NCBI GenBank assembly: GCA_050998805.1
Contig: JBPCPV010000027.1
Span: forward strand, 62,001-126,000
Direction of reading: 5' to 3'
Length of the DNA: 64,000 nucleotides
Origin: JAICKM01 sp050998805
Lineage (GTDB): Bacteria > Chloroflexota > Chloroflexia > QHBQ01 > JAICKM01
The position numbers were made by a program, and so were the translations under genes. The notes below the pieces were generated by a model that saw only the letters and a program-made list of their open reading frames with translations, made no database searches and had not been told where the DNA came from. Positions 16,864 through 26,319 of the stretch are shown piece after piece. Within the stretch, counting starts at the first letter, position 1. Every line of letters begins with the position of its first letter.

Positions 16864-16892
16864 AGTATACACCATCGAATAGGCGAAGTCAA
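16864..16892 (-). promoter_or_regulatory. Promoter of GH5-like gene, short or absent leader
   Basis: On the minus strand TTGACT (16892-16887) is followed by a 17-bp spacer and TATACT (16869-16864). Only 9 nt separate the -10 box from ATG 16854 and no ribosome-binding site is present. Confidence 0.75.
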
Positions 16893-16908
16893 CGGCGCAC
16901 GCCCTCCG

Positions 16909-17763
16909 TTAGCGCCCCTTCTTGGCCTTCTTCGCCGCCTTGCCGGACGGTTTGCCGATGGCGTCGGCGAAGCCGGGGTACGTGCTGCACTTCGCCAGGT
17001 AGCGATCTTGCTCGGCGGCCTCAGCGAACCTCGCGTCGGCTGCGACGGCGCGGCGGAGGAGTTCGACCGCTTGGGGGCAGCGGCCAAGCGCGGCCTCTGC
17101 GGCGGCGAGGTTGTAGAGGCCCGCCGCCGAGCCGGGGGCGGAGCGCAGAGCGGTTTCGTAGCTCAGGAGCGCGGCGTCGGGCCGTCCCATGAGCATCTGG
17201 ATGTTGCCGAGGCCCGACAGACCTGCAGCACTGCCTGGTGTGATCTCGTTTATCCGCGCGTAGTCGGCTACGGCCGCGAGCAGGTCGCCGAGGTCTATCT
17301 GTAGGCTCGCCCGCAGCAGCAGCAACTCGGTATCCTCTGGGTCGAGCGCCAGCACCCGGCCCATATCCGAGAGCGCCCCTCCCGCATCGCCCGCCCGGAG
17401 GCGGAGGCTGATGCGCGCATTGAGCGCAACGAGGCTATCAGGCTTGAGGACGAGGGCGCGGTTCAAGTCGGATTCGGCGCTGCGGATGCGGCCAAGATGC
17501 AACTCGGCCGCGCCTCGCATAGCAATGGCTGTCGCGTTCTCGGGTTCGAGCGCCAGCAGCCGGTTCCATTCCTCTATCGCGCCCTCGATGTCGCCGGCCT
17601 CTCCACGTATCAGCGCCGCGCTCAGGATCAGCGCGATTTCGTTCGGGAAGCCTGCTTCCGCGCGCCGGACCGTCGCCAGCGCGGCCTCCCAATCGGATAC
17701 AGAGGTGTGGCTCTTGACCAGTGCCAGCCAGCCGTCGAGGGAGTCGGGTTCGGGCGTGTTCAT
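16909..17763 (-). CDS. TPR-repeat protein
   Basis: Protein of 284 residues made almost wholly of tetratricopeptide repeats, for example GDIEGAIEEWNRLLALEPEN, GRIRSAESDLNRALVLKPDS and GRPDAALLSYETALRSAPGS. It has a basic tail (GKAAKKAKKGR). There is no signal peptide or membrane anchor, so it is likely a cytoplasmic scaffold; the partner is unknown. ATG 17763 was chosen because GGAGG lies about 6 nt upstream. It is the last gene of a three-gene minus-strand operon with the nucleotidyltransferase module, 10 nt after the previous stop. Confidence 0.85.
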   Translation of the reverse strand: MNTPEPDSLDGWLALVKSHTSVSDWEAALATVRRAEAGFPNEIALILSAALIRGEAGDIEGAIEEWNRLLALEPENATAIAMRGAAELHLGRIRSAESDLNRALVLKPDSLVALNARISLRLRAGDAGGALSDMGRVLALDPEDTELLLLRASLQIDLGDLLAAVADYARINEITPGSAAGLSGLGNIQMLMGRPDAALLSYETALRSAPGSAAGLYNLAAAEAALGRCPQAVELLRRAVAADARFAEAAEQDRYLAKCSTYPGFADAIGKPSGKAAKKAKKGR

Positions 17764-17773
17764 AGCCGCCTCC

Positions 17774-18373
17774 TTACTCGGGATGCTGAGGCTCTGCGCC
17801 CGCCGCCTGATCGGCTCGGTCCAACAAATCAAGCACCCCAAGTCGGTCGGCCCATTCACGCGAATAGCCCACGTCAAGCCGTGTTCCCAAAGCCTTGATC
17901 AGCCCGAGCACGTCCAGCCATTGCCTCTCGGAAACCTCATTGCCCTCCCGATACCAGACCAGCTTGTGCAACAGGATGTCTTCCGGCGACGTGAGAACGA
18001 CTTCTTCATTATGCGCGCCGGGCAACACTTGGTGTCGCGCCCGCTGAAATGTGGCATCGTCGAAAGCGGTTCGTGTTCTGGTGAAGACATCCACCTTGAA
18101 CATTGTTTCCAGATATACGACGTTAAAGGATGTGCAGTGCCGGATCGCGTCACGGATCATCTGGTCGTCAATGTAGTACTGACCTTGCAATTCGGCGACA
18201 AGCGGTGCGACATGATGGTGCTGGATGTCGGCCACGATGTCGGCATCGCGCGTGGAACGAGCAAGACCCCAGAACGAAGAAGCCACGGACCCGCCGATCT
18301 GGTACTCTATACCGAGGCGTGCAAAGGCGTGGATCAGAGGCAGGAGAGGCTCGAGGACGCCGATAGGTATCAT
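17774..18373 (-). CDS. Nucleotidyltransferase-fold protein (AbiEii/MNT-like)
   Basis: Protein of 199 residues. It has a nucleotidyltransferase core, IEYQIGGSVASSFWGLARST followed by RDADIVADI (the GGS and DxD elements), and VYLETMFKVDVF with a third acidic residue. Such proteins modify RNA or protein, and several are toxins or antitoxins. The start overlaps the 85-residue protein by 4 bp, so the two form a tight pair. The exact role is not known. Confidence 0.72.
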   Translation of the reverse strand: MIPIGVLEPLLPLIHAFARLGIEYQIGGSVASSFWGLARSTRDADIVADIQHHHVAPLVAELQGQYYIDDQMIRDAIRHCTSFNVVYLETMFKVDVFTRTRTAFDDATFQRARHQVLPGAHNEEVVLTSPEDILLHKLVWYREGNEVSERQWLDVLGLIKALGTRLDVGYSREWADRLGVLDLLDRADQAAGAEPQHPE

Positions 18374-18627
18374 CCGGCGCGCTCGGCAAGATAGACGCGG
18401 ACGCGCTCCGCGAGATCCGCCCCGTATAGCTCGCGAACCCAGATCAGGCGCAACTCCTCCTCGGACGCCTCGGGGTGGCGTTGGCAAAGGCCCGCCCAGG
18501 CGAGCTGTAGGATGTCGCGTGTCCAGTGATCGACGAGCGCGAGCCTCTGTGCGGGGGTCATCCTCCGCAACCCCTCGATCAGCACAGCTTCTACTCTTGG
18601 GTCCGTGTCCGACGATTGCGTCTGCAT
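18370..18627 (-). CDS. Small partner protein of the nucleotidyltransferase
   Basis: Protein of 85 residues, all helical by composition: VEAVLIEGLRRMTPAQRLAL, then HPEASEEELRLIWVRELYG. No catalytic motif is seen and it is not HEPN-like. It is translationally coupled (ATGA) to the nucleotidyltransferase, as antitoxins or adaptors often are. A good promoter with a -10 box 6 nt before the ATG precedes it. Confidence 0.7.
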   Translation of the reverse strand: MQTQSSDTDPRVEAVLIEGLRRMTPAQRLALVDHWTRDILQLAWAGLCQRHPEASEEELRLIWVRELYGADLAERVRVYLAERAG

Positions 18628-18633
18628 GAGACC

Positions 18634-18662
18634 ATTCTACCCGACTGCGGCACGGTCGTCAA
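18634..18662 (-). promoter_or_regulatory. Promoter of the nucleotidyltransferase operon, predicted leaderless
   Basis: On the minus strand TTGACG (18662-18657), a 17-bp spacer, TAGAAT (18639-18634), then 6 nt to ATG 18627. Confidence 0.72.
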
Positions 18663-18679
18663 TCGCGGGTATGCCTCGT

Positions 18680-18709
18680 TTGCCGCTCCGCGCCCGCCAA
18701 TGGTATAAT
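18680..18709 (+). promoter_or_regulatory. Promoter of the DinB-like gene
   Basis: TTGCCG (18680-18685), an 18-bp spacer and TATAAT (18704-18709), followed by a leader of about 34 nt with AAGGGGGA as ribosome-binding site. Confidence 0.65.
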
Positions 18710-18749
18710 ACCGGCGTGGTTCAGCGTTAAGTCCACAAAGGGGGATTCT

Positions 18750-19220
18750 ATGAGTGACAGCGATCAGTACATACAGGACATCATCGGCCTGCACCAGGAT
18801 GTGCATCACCAACTCCGCGAGGCCCTTGCCAGCCTGGATAGCGCGGCGTTGAACTGGACACCCGCGCCGGACACAAGTTCGGTCGGCACCATAGTCACGC
18901 ACGCGCTCGGGGCGGAGGCCGAAATGCTGCGGAATCTGCTCCAGATCCCGACCGACCGAGATCGGGACGCCGAGTTCGCGGCGCAGTCCCACACACCCGA
19001 TAGCCTGGTAGGGCTGCTCGACACCGCGGATGACGATTTGCAGCACCTCGCCACCCGCCTCGGCGAGGGGGGTCTGCGTGCTGTGCTCGCCCGCCCCCAC
19101 AAACCGGTGCCGCAGTCGGGCCTCTACTGGCTGGTTCGCAACTATGGGCACCTGCGTGAGCACCTGGCCCAGGTGTGGCTCACCAAGCAGCTCTATGAGA
19201 TCGGGAGGCAACGCGCATGA
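18750..19220 (+). CDS. DinB-family four-helix protein
   Basis: Protein of 156 residues in the DinB/YfiT four-helix bundle superfamily. Conserved features are HQDVHHQLREALASLD, LNWTPAPDTSSVGTIVTHAL and a C-terminal LVRNYGHLREHLAQV. The His at the first helix and the HLREH histidines are likely metal ligands. Members include thiol transferases for mycothiol or bacillithiol; substrate unknown. A strong ribosome-binding site precedes the ATG. Its stop overlaps the next small gene by 4 bp. Confidence 0.8.
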   Translation: MSDSDQYIQDIIGLHQDVHHQLREALASLDSAALNWTPAPDTSSVGTIVTHALGAEAEMLRNLLQIPTDRDRDAEFAAQSHTPDSLVGLLDTADDDLQHLATRLGEGGLRAVLARPHKPVPQSGLYWLVRNYGHLREHLAQVWLTKQLYEIGRQRA

Positions 19221-19540
19221 AATACCGAATGCTGATCCTGGGCGCGCTGCTGCTGTTCGGGGTCGCTCTGGCGGGCAGCCGCAGCGCCCTGGCCGCGCCC
19301 ACGATGCAGGCCGCGCCCCCTGCACAGGCCACCGCAAAACCAACAGTGGTCAAGCCCCCTGCGAACCTGCCCGGCCCCCAGCCGAACGAGGTGGACGGCT
19401 ACTTCCCGGCGGTCTGCCTCGTCACAGGCATCCTCTTCGCGGGCATAGCTGCGTTCGTCTCGGTGAGCCGCGACGGCAGGAAGGCGCGGCGGCTTCAGCG
19501 CAGCGGCGGGAGTCGGGCGTCTATGTCGGTGAAGCGGTAG
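19217..19540 (+). CDS. Small exported or membrane protein, unknown
   Basis: Protein of 107 residues. It has a signal peptide (MLILGALLLFGVALAGSRSA), a Pro/Ala-rich linker and one C-terminal membrane helix (VCLVTGILFAGIAAFVSVS) with a basic cytoplasmic tail. I do not recognise a family. The start overlaps the DinB-like stop in ATGA. The last 46 bp overlap the convergent response-regulator gene. Confidence 0.6.
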   Translation: MKYRMLILGALLLFGVALAGSRSALAAPTMQAAPPAQATAKPTVVKPPANLPGPQPNEVDGYFPAVCLVTGILFAGIAAFVSVSRDGRKARRLQRSGGSRASMSVKR

Positions 19541-20211
19541 CCGAGGCCGCGCTCGTTGATGATGTAGCGGGGGTTCGAGGGGTCGGGTTCGATCTTCTGG
19601 CGCAGGTAGGTGATGTAGAGGCGAAGAAGCTGTGTGTCGTCCAGGTATTCGCGACCCCAGACACGGGTGAGCAGGGTGTCGTGGTTTAGGAGCCTCCCGG
19701 CGTTGCGGACGAGGTGGTAGAGCAGCTTGTATTCGGTGGGCCTCAGCTTGATGTGCCTCCCGTCCACGATCACCTCGCGCGTGTCGAAGTCAATCGTCAG
19801 GTGCTCGTCCACATCAACACGACGGTGGACCGGCTGGATCGGTGGTGTTTCGGCGCGGCGGAGCAGCGCCTTGACGCGACTGACGAGTTCGCGGTGGCCG
19901 AACGGCTTGGCAACGTAGTCGTCCGCGCCGAGCTCGAGGCCGCGCACCTTGTCGGCCTCGCTCGCCTGCACCGTCAGCATGATCACCGGCACGTTCGAGA
20001 CCCCGCGGATCTCCTTGAGCACCGAGAAGCCGTCGCTGCCCGGCAGCATTACGTCGAGCAGCACCAGGTCGGGCAGCTGTTCGCGGACTGCGGCGAGGGC
20101 TGCGTCTCCATCGCGTGCCTCGATAACGCGGTAGCCCTGGTTCTCCAGGATCGTCGTCACGAGGTCCACGATACGGGGTTCGTCGTCAACAACAAGGATC
20201 GTCTGAGACAT
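19495..20211 (-). CDS. OmpR/PhoB-family response regulator
   Basis: Protein of 238 residues. The receiver domain has the acidic pocket in VVDDEPRIVDL, phosphoacceptor Asp in DLVLLDVMLPGSDG, and the switch Lys in YVAKPFGHRELV. The winged-helix DNA-binding domain (about 135-230) contains LRPTEYKLLYHLVRN and the C-terminal RYIINERGLGYRF. It lies 6 nt downstream of its histidine kinase. The target genes are not known. Confidence 0.93.
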   Translation of the reverse strand: MSQTILVVDDEPRIVDLVTTILENQGYRVIEARDGDAALAAVREQLPDLVLLDVMLPGSDGFSVLKEIRGVSNVPVIMLTVQASEADKVRGLELGADDYVAKPFGHRELVSRVKALLRRAETPPIQPVHRRVDVDEHLTIDFDTREVIVDGRHIKLRPTEYKLLYHLVRNAGRLLNHDTLLTRVWGREYLDDTQLLRLYITYLRQKIEPDPSNPRYIINERGLGYRFTDIDARLPPLR

Positions 20212-20217
20212 GGGCGG

Positions 20218-21387
20218 CTAACCTCTGTTGAAAAGCACCGGCAGGGGCGCTTTGTTCTGGCGGGGCAGGCTGAGCGAAAATTGAGCGCCGCCGCCGGGCG
20301 CGGCACCCGCCCAGATCCTCCCGCCGTGCGCGGTTATTATAGCACGGGCTATGTATAGGCCGAGGCCGACACCCTTCATCTGCCGCCCGGTGCGGCTCGA
20401 CAGCCGGGCGAAGCGGGAGAAAATCCGCTCCCGTTCGGCTTCAGGCACGCCGATCCCCTCGTCGCTGATGTGCAGGATCACCTCCGAACTCTCCATGTCG
20501 CCGGTGATCGTGATACGCCCGCCGCCCGGCGAGTACTTGACGGCGTTTTCGAGCAGGTTGATCAGCACTTGCTCGACGCGGGCGTAGTCGGCCAGCACCG
20601 GAGGCAGGTCGTCGGGGAGCGCAATCTGGAACTTGTGGCCGCTGCCCAGCAGGCTCACCTTCTGCACTACACGCCGCACCAGGCTAGGCAGGTCCACCGG
20701 CTCCAGGCTGAGCTCCAGCCCGCCCGCCCCGATGCGGGAGGCGTCGAGTAGGCTGGCGACCATGCCGCTCAGGCGTTCGCTCTCCTCGGCGACCACCTCG
20801 AGGTTGCGCCGCACCTGCGCCTGCGGCATTCTTCCGAGGCGGTCGGCCAGCAGTTCGGCATAGCCGCGGATGACGGCCAGAGGCGTCTGCAACTCGTGCG
20901 AGATAACAGAGAGGAACGTGGCCTGTTGCTCCTCGGCTTCCAGCGCGGCGGTCACGTCACGCAGGCCGACGACCGCGCCGAGCAGTCGGCCTGCGTTGTC
21001 GGCCACGGGAGCGACGCGGGCTTCGGTGTAGATCCGGTTGCCGCCACGCCCCACCAGCACCAGCTCGATCAGGGGCGTGCGCCCTCCGTCCGCCGAGATG
21101 GTCGGCGTCTCCTCGGCGAGCGGTCCTGCCCAGCTTTCGTCATCGTCCTCGGCCCCAGCGCCGTTCCAATGCATCGGCCGTGCTTGCAGCGCGGCTACCA
21201 AGTCACGCCCCGCCAGGTCGGAAGCCCGCCAGCCGGTGAGACGCTCGCAGGCGGGGTTGCAGCCGATCACGCGGCCGGCAGCGTCCACCAGCACGAGACC
21301 GTCGCCCGCCTGCACAAAGACCGCATTCAGCCACCGCGCCTGGTTCGCCAGCATCCTGGCGAGTTCGTCGGCATTATCTCCCATCAT
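20218..21387 (-). CDS. PAS-domain sensor histidine kinase
   Basis: Protein of 389 residues without membrane helices, so probably a cytoplasmic sensor. A PAS domain (about 13-145) holds LVDAAGRVIGCNPACERLTG. HisKA has the phosphoacceptor in SVISHELQTPLAVIRGYAEL. The HATPase has the N box LINLLENAVKYSPGG, G1 ISDEGIGVPEAE and G2 GVGLGLYIAR. It pairs with the downstream response regulator. TATAAT lies 9 nt before the ATG with no ribosome-binding site. Confidence 0.93.
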   Translation of the reverse strand: MMGDNADELARMLANQARWLNAVFVQAGDGLVLVDAAGRVIGCNPACERLTGWRASDLAGRDLVAALQARPMHWNGAGAEDDDESWAGPLAEETPTISADGGRTPLIELVLVGRGGNRIYTEARVAPVADNAGRLLGAVVGLRDVTAALEAEEQQATFLSVISHELQTPLAVIRGYAELLADRLGRMPQAQVRRNLEVVAEESERLSGMVASLLDASRIGAGGLELSLEPVDLPSLVRRVVQKVSLLGSGHKFQIALPDDLPPVLADYARVEQVLINLLENAVKYSPGGGRITITGDMESSEVILHISDEGIGVPEAERERIFSRFARLSSRTGRQMKGVGLGLYIARAIITAHGGRIWAGAAPGGGAQFSLSLPRQNKAPLPVLFNRG

Positions 21388-21396
21388 GGTAGCCTC

Positions 21397-21402
21397 ATTA
21401 TA
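21397..21402 (-). promoter_or_regulatory. -10 box of the two-component operon
   Basis: TATAAT on the minus strand, separated by 9 nt from the first of two adjacent ATG codons (21387 and 21384). No convincing -35 is seen. A short or absent leader is expected. Confidence 0.5.
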
Positions 21403-21558
21403 CCAGACGAGACGCCGGGAACGAAAATGCCGTCAAGTCTGTTCTAATAAAAGGCAATCCGACGGAAGCCTACCGACGTATAACATACGCACGAGCGGGC
21501 CTACCATATTGCCCAGAGGAACATCGGTTACGCATTAGTTATGAGGAGGAACGGGACG

Positions 21559-22173
21559 ATGAAAAGGCTGGCAGTTCTATTGTTCGTCGCAGCGATGGCG
21601 CTGGCGACATTCCCACACGGCACCGCCCTCGCTGCGGGCGATACCGTCAACATCACGATGAACGCGCAAAACGGCTCAAGTGAAAACGGCACCGCTACCA
21701 TCACCTCGGTGAGCGCCAATGACATAAAAGTCATGGTCACCCTGAACAACGGATCGAGTACGCCACAGCCGGCCCACATCCACAAGGGCACCTGCGCCAA
21801 CCTCGACCCCGTCCCCTACCAACCACTGACAAATGTAGTCAACGGCTCATCCGACACGACCGTGATGATCGGCATGGCGCAACTCGCTAGCGGCACCTAT
21901 GCGATCAACGTCCACAAGTCGGCAGCCGAGGTCAGTACCTACGTCTCCTGCGGCGACATTCATGCCTCAAGCATGTCCGGCGGCAGCATGGCTGGCGGCA
22001 CCACGACCGGCGGCAGCATGGCTGGCGGCAGTATGGCTGGCGGCAGTATGGCTGGCGGCTCGTCAATGCCCAATACCGGCAACGGCGACCAGCCGATGTT
22101 CCTCCTGGGCCTCGCGCTTCTCGCCCTCAGCCTGACGGGCGTCGGCCTCCGCCTCTCCCGCAAGCGAGCGTAA
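21559..22173 (+). CDS. Secreted protein with GGSMA repeat and MPNTG sorting-like signal
   Basis: Protein of 204 residues. It has a signal peptide (MKRLAVLLFVAAMALATFPH) and a beta-rich domain of about 110 residues with two cysteines. A Gly/Ser/Met tandem repeat (GGSMA units, 21979-22062) leads to a C-terminus laid out like a sortase substrate: MPNTG, a hydrophobic helix, then RLSRKRA. ATG 21559 was chosen because AGGAGG lies 9 nt upstream; ATG 21541 is in frame but has no such site. It is probably anchored to wall or membrane. No sortase is in the window. Confidence 0.75.
   Translation: MKRLAVLLFVAAMALATFPHGTALAAGDTVNITMNAQNGSSENGTATITSVSANDIKVMVTLNNGSSTPQPAHIHKGTCANLDPVPYQPLTNVVNGSSDTTVMIGMAQLASGTYAINVHKSAAEVSTYVSCGDIHASSMSGGSMAGGTTTGGSMAGGSMAGGSMAGGSSMPNTGNGDQPMFLLGLALLALSLTGVGLRLSRKRA
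21979..22062 (+). repeat. 15-bp coding tandem repeat (GGSMA)
   Basis: GGCGGCAGCATGGCT-like 15-mers repeat through the segment, partly interrupted by a GGTTT-coding unit. They encode the flexible linker before the MPNTG signal. Copy number may vary between strains. Confidence 0.8.
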
Positions 22174-22180
22174 CGCGCGT

Positions 22181-22243
22181 AGCAGAAAGTCCTGAGTAGG
22201 GACGCTTCTGCTGAGGGAGTATTGCCGAAACGCAATACTCCCT
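22181..22243 (+). terminator. Double hairpin after the MPNTG gene, probable terminator
   Basis: The first hairpin pairs AGCAGAA with TTCTGCT. The second (22215-22242) has an 11-bp perfect stem, GGGAGTATTGC with GCAATACTCCC, and a 6-nt loop. Only a short pyrimidine stretch follows, so it is a weak intrinsic terminator by rule but a very stable structure. Confidence 0.5.
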
Positions 22244-22274
22244 TCTGCGTGCCGCCACCGTCTCGACATCCCCC

Positions 22275-22302
22275 GTCCACTGCCTACCGCCTACTGCCTA
22301 CT
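22275..22302. repeat. GCCTACT heptad repeats
   Basis: GTCCACT, GCCTACC, GCCTACT and GCCTACT lie in one heptad register. It is the same family as 22503-22523. Confidence 0.75.
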
Positions 22303-22453
22303 CGGTAAGACACGGCCCCGCCCGTGGACCCCGCCACTCCGCACTCGCCCAGATCGCGCTGGACGGCCCCAGAACACCCGTTCTACTGTGAATAGGGGGG
22401 GCCTCTCCACTCCCAACGCCCCCCAGACGTCCCTACAACGCTTCACAGCCCAC

Positions 22454-22523
22454 GTCAGTGGTCGGTGATCGGTGGTCAGCCGTCATCCACGCACTACGCA
22501 CTGCCTACTGCCTACTGCCTGCT
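22454..22523. repeat. Heptad-repeat mosaic, three families in one register
   Basis: Ten consecutive heptads: GTCAGTG, GTCGGTG, ATCGGTG, GTCAGCC, GTCATCC, ACGCACT, ACGCACT, GCCTACT, GCCTACT, GCCTGCT. The order of families (TCAG-type, then ACGCA-type, then a CTA/CCT-type) is the same as at 23-120. Confidence 0.85.
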
Positions 22524-22748
22524 CGCCCGTCTCCGTCTTTCGGCGTATCTTTTGCCCAACAGCCCCGTTTTGCCCCAAAATATGGCAGTAAATGCCCCCC
22601 GAAATGGATATTAAAAGTGAGAGGGTAAAAATAGCGGGGCCGAAACACCCTGCTCCGTGCCTAAAAAGGGGCTAAGGTGACTGCTGAACGCCGATACGGG
22701 GAGGATCAACGTGAACAAGGCACTACGCACTACCTCAGACGTGCCCGC

Positions 22749-22777
22749 TTGACACCCCAAGCACGATTGCGTATCAT
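22749..22777 (+). promoter_or_regulatory. Promoter of topA
   Basis: TTGACA (22749-22754), a 17-bp spacer and TATCAT (22772-22777). The leader is about 50 nt and contains AAAGGTG before ATG 22834. Confidence 0.8.
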
Positions 22778-22833
22778 AAAGCGCCGCGCACGGCACGCAG
22801 CCTGCGCGCAAATAGAAAGGTGACAGAATAAGA

Positions 22834-25173
<2,340 letters not shown>

Positions 25174-25233
25174 CATCGAACGGGTTGCGGCTGCCGCCGT
25201 GCTGCGGACTGGGATTGCGCCAGGAGGAGAAAC

Positions 25234-26319
25234 ATGATGCGCGCAGCCACCTGTGGTAGGAAATGGGTGCTGACCGTCACCGCAGCGGCGGCTACTCTGA
25301 TCGCGACGGCCCAGCCGGCACTGGCGCACGAGAAGTGGTTTCAGGATCCGTCTGGCTATCCACTGCGGCCCGACCTGTTCTTTCGCCCCTTGCCCCTGGC
25401 GGCTGTGCTCGCCGTGCTGATCGTGACGGTCGGCGGCGGCCTTTGGTGGCGTGCTCGCGGCCGCGAATTCGCCCCCGGCCCAGAGAGGTTTGGGACGACA
25501 CCCGACCGGAGGAGCGCGCTCTACGGGCTGGTGCCCCTGATCCTCGGCATCCACATAGCCGTGCCGTTGCTGGTCAACGGGGTACAGGGTAAGCTGTTTT
25601 CGCCCGACAACGCTCTACCCGGAGTGTGGGCTAACTTTTTGGGCCTCGCCGAAACCGGCATCGCGCTGGCGCTGTTTTACGGCGCTTTCACCCGCTTCGC
25701 AGCTATCGGCCTCGCGCTGGTCTGGCTGGTTGGCATCTTTGTGCGTGGCTTAGAGCCGATGCTGGAAAACAGCTTCTACCTCGGCTTCGCGGCGTTTTTC
25801 TTTCTGGCGGGGCGCGGCCCAATTTCGGTAGACCGGCTCGTGCTGCCGCGCCTCGAGCCGTCGGTACGCCTGATGGAACAGGCGATCCCCGCGCTGCGGG
25901 TCGGGCTGGGATTGAGTCTGATCGTCGTAGCGTTCACAGAAAAGCTGGCAAACCTACCACTGGCGCTGGCGTTTCTCGCCAAATATCCGCTCAACTTCAC
26001 TCCCGCCCTCGGCATCCCCCTGTCGGACGAAGCCTTCGTGGCCTTCGCGGGCGCGGTCGAGCTGCTGATCGGGCTGTGGATCATGTTGGGCATCTTCCCG
26101 CGCGAGATCGTGATCCTCGCGTGGATTCCGATTAACCTGACGCTCACGATCTTCAACTGGACGGAGCTCGTCGGCCACTTGCCGATTTACGGCGTGATGG
26201 CCGTCCTGCTATTGTGGTCGCCGGGCCGCGAGAATCTTGCGCTCTGGGTCAGGGGCCTGCGCGAGGGGCCGTTGGCGATATTGGGCAGTCCGCATACCGT
26301 TAGTGAAGGCACACCATGA
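25234..26319 (+). CDS. DoxX-like polytopic membrane protein
   Basis: Protein of 361 residues. A cleavable signal (LTVTAAAATLIATAQPALAH) is followed by about eight helices. The arrangement and segments such as LNFTPALGIPLSDEAFVAFA and VELLIGLWIMLGIF recall the DoxX/quinone-oxidoreductase membrane family; this is only a distant match. AGGAGGAG lies 8 nt before ATG 25234. The stop overlaps the Nramp-type transporter start in ATGA, suggesting a shared membrane or metal role. Confidence 0.65.
   Translation: MMRAATCGRKWVLTVTAAAATLIATAQPALAHEKWFQDPSGYPLRPDLFFRPLPLAAVLAVLIVTVGGGLWWRARGREFAPGPERFGTTPDRRSALYGLVPLILGIHIAVPLLVNGVQGKLFSPDNALPGVWANFLGLAETGIALALFYGAFTRFAAIGLALVWLVGIFVRGLEPMLENSFYLGFAAFFFLAGRGPISVDRLVLPRLEPSVRLMEQAIPALRVGLGLSLIVVAFTEKLANLPLALAFLAKYPLNFTPALGIPLSDEAFVAFAGAVELLIGLWIMLGIFPREIVILAWIPINLTLTIFNWTELVGHLPIYGVMAVLLLWSPGRENLALWVRGLREGPLAILGSPHTVSEGTP

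Larger units (their letters stand above)
22303..22833. other. Non-coding stretch between the MPNTG gene and topA
   Basis: No convincing gene. The stretch holds the heptad mosaic at 22454-22523, a smaller ACGCACT remnant at 22718-22738 and the topA promoter at 22749-22777. The part 22560-22680 is rich in CCCC and AAAA runs and has no structure I can assign. Confidence 0.6.

Noticed and set aside
22454..22523. CRISPR-like array
   Set aside because: Units are 7 bp and contiguous with no unique spacers; no cas genes in the window.
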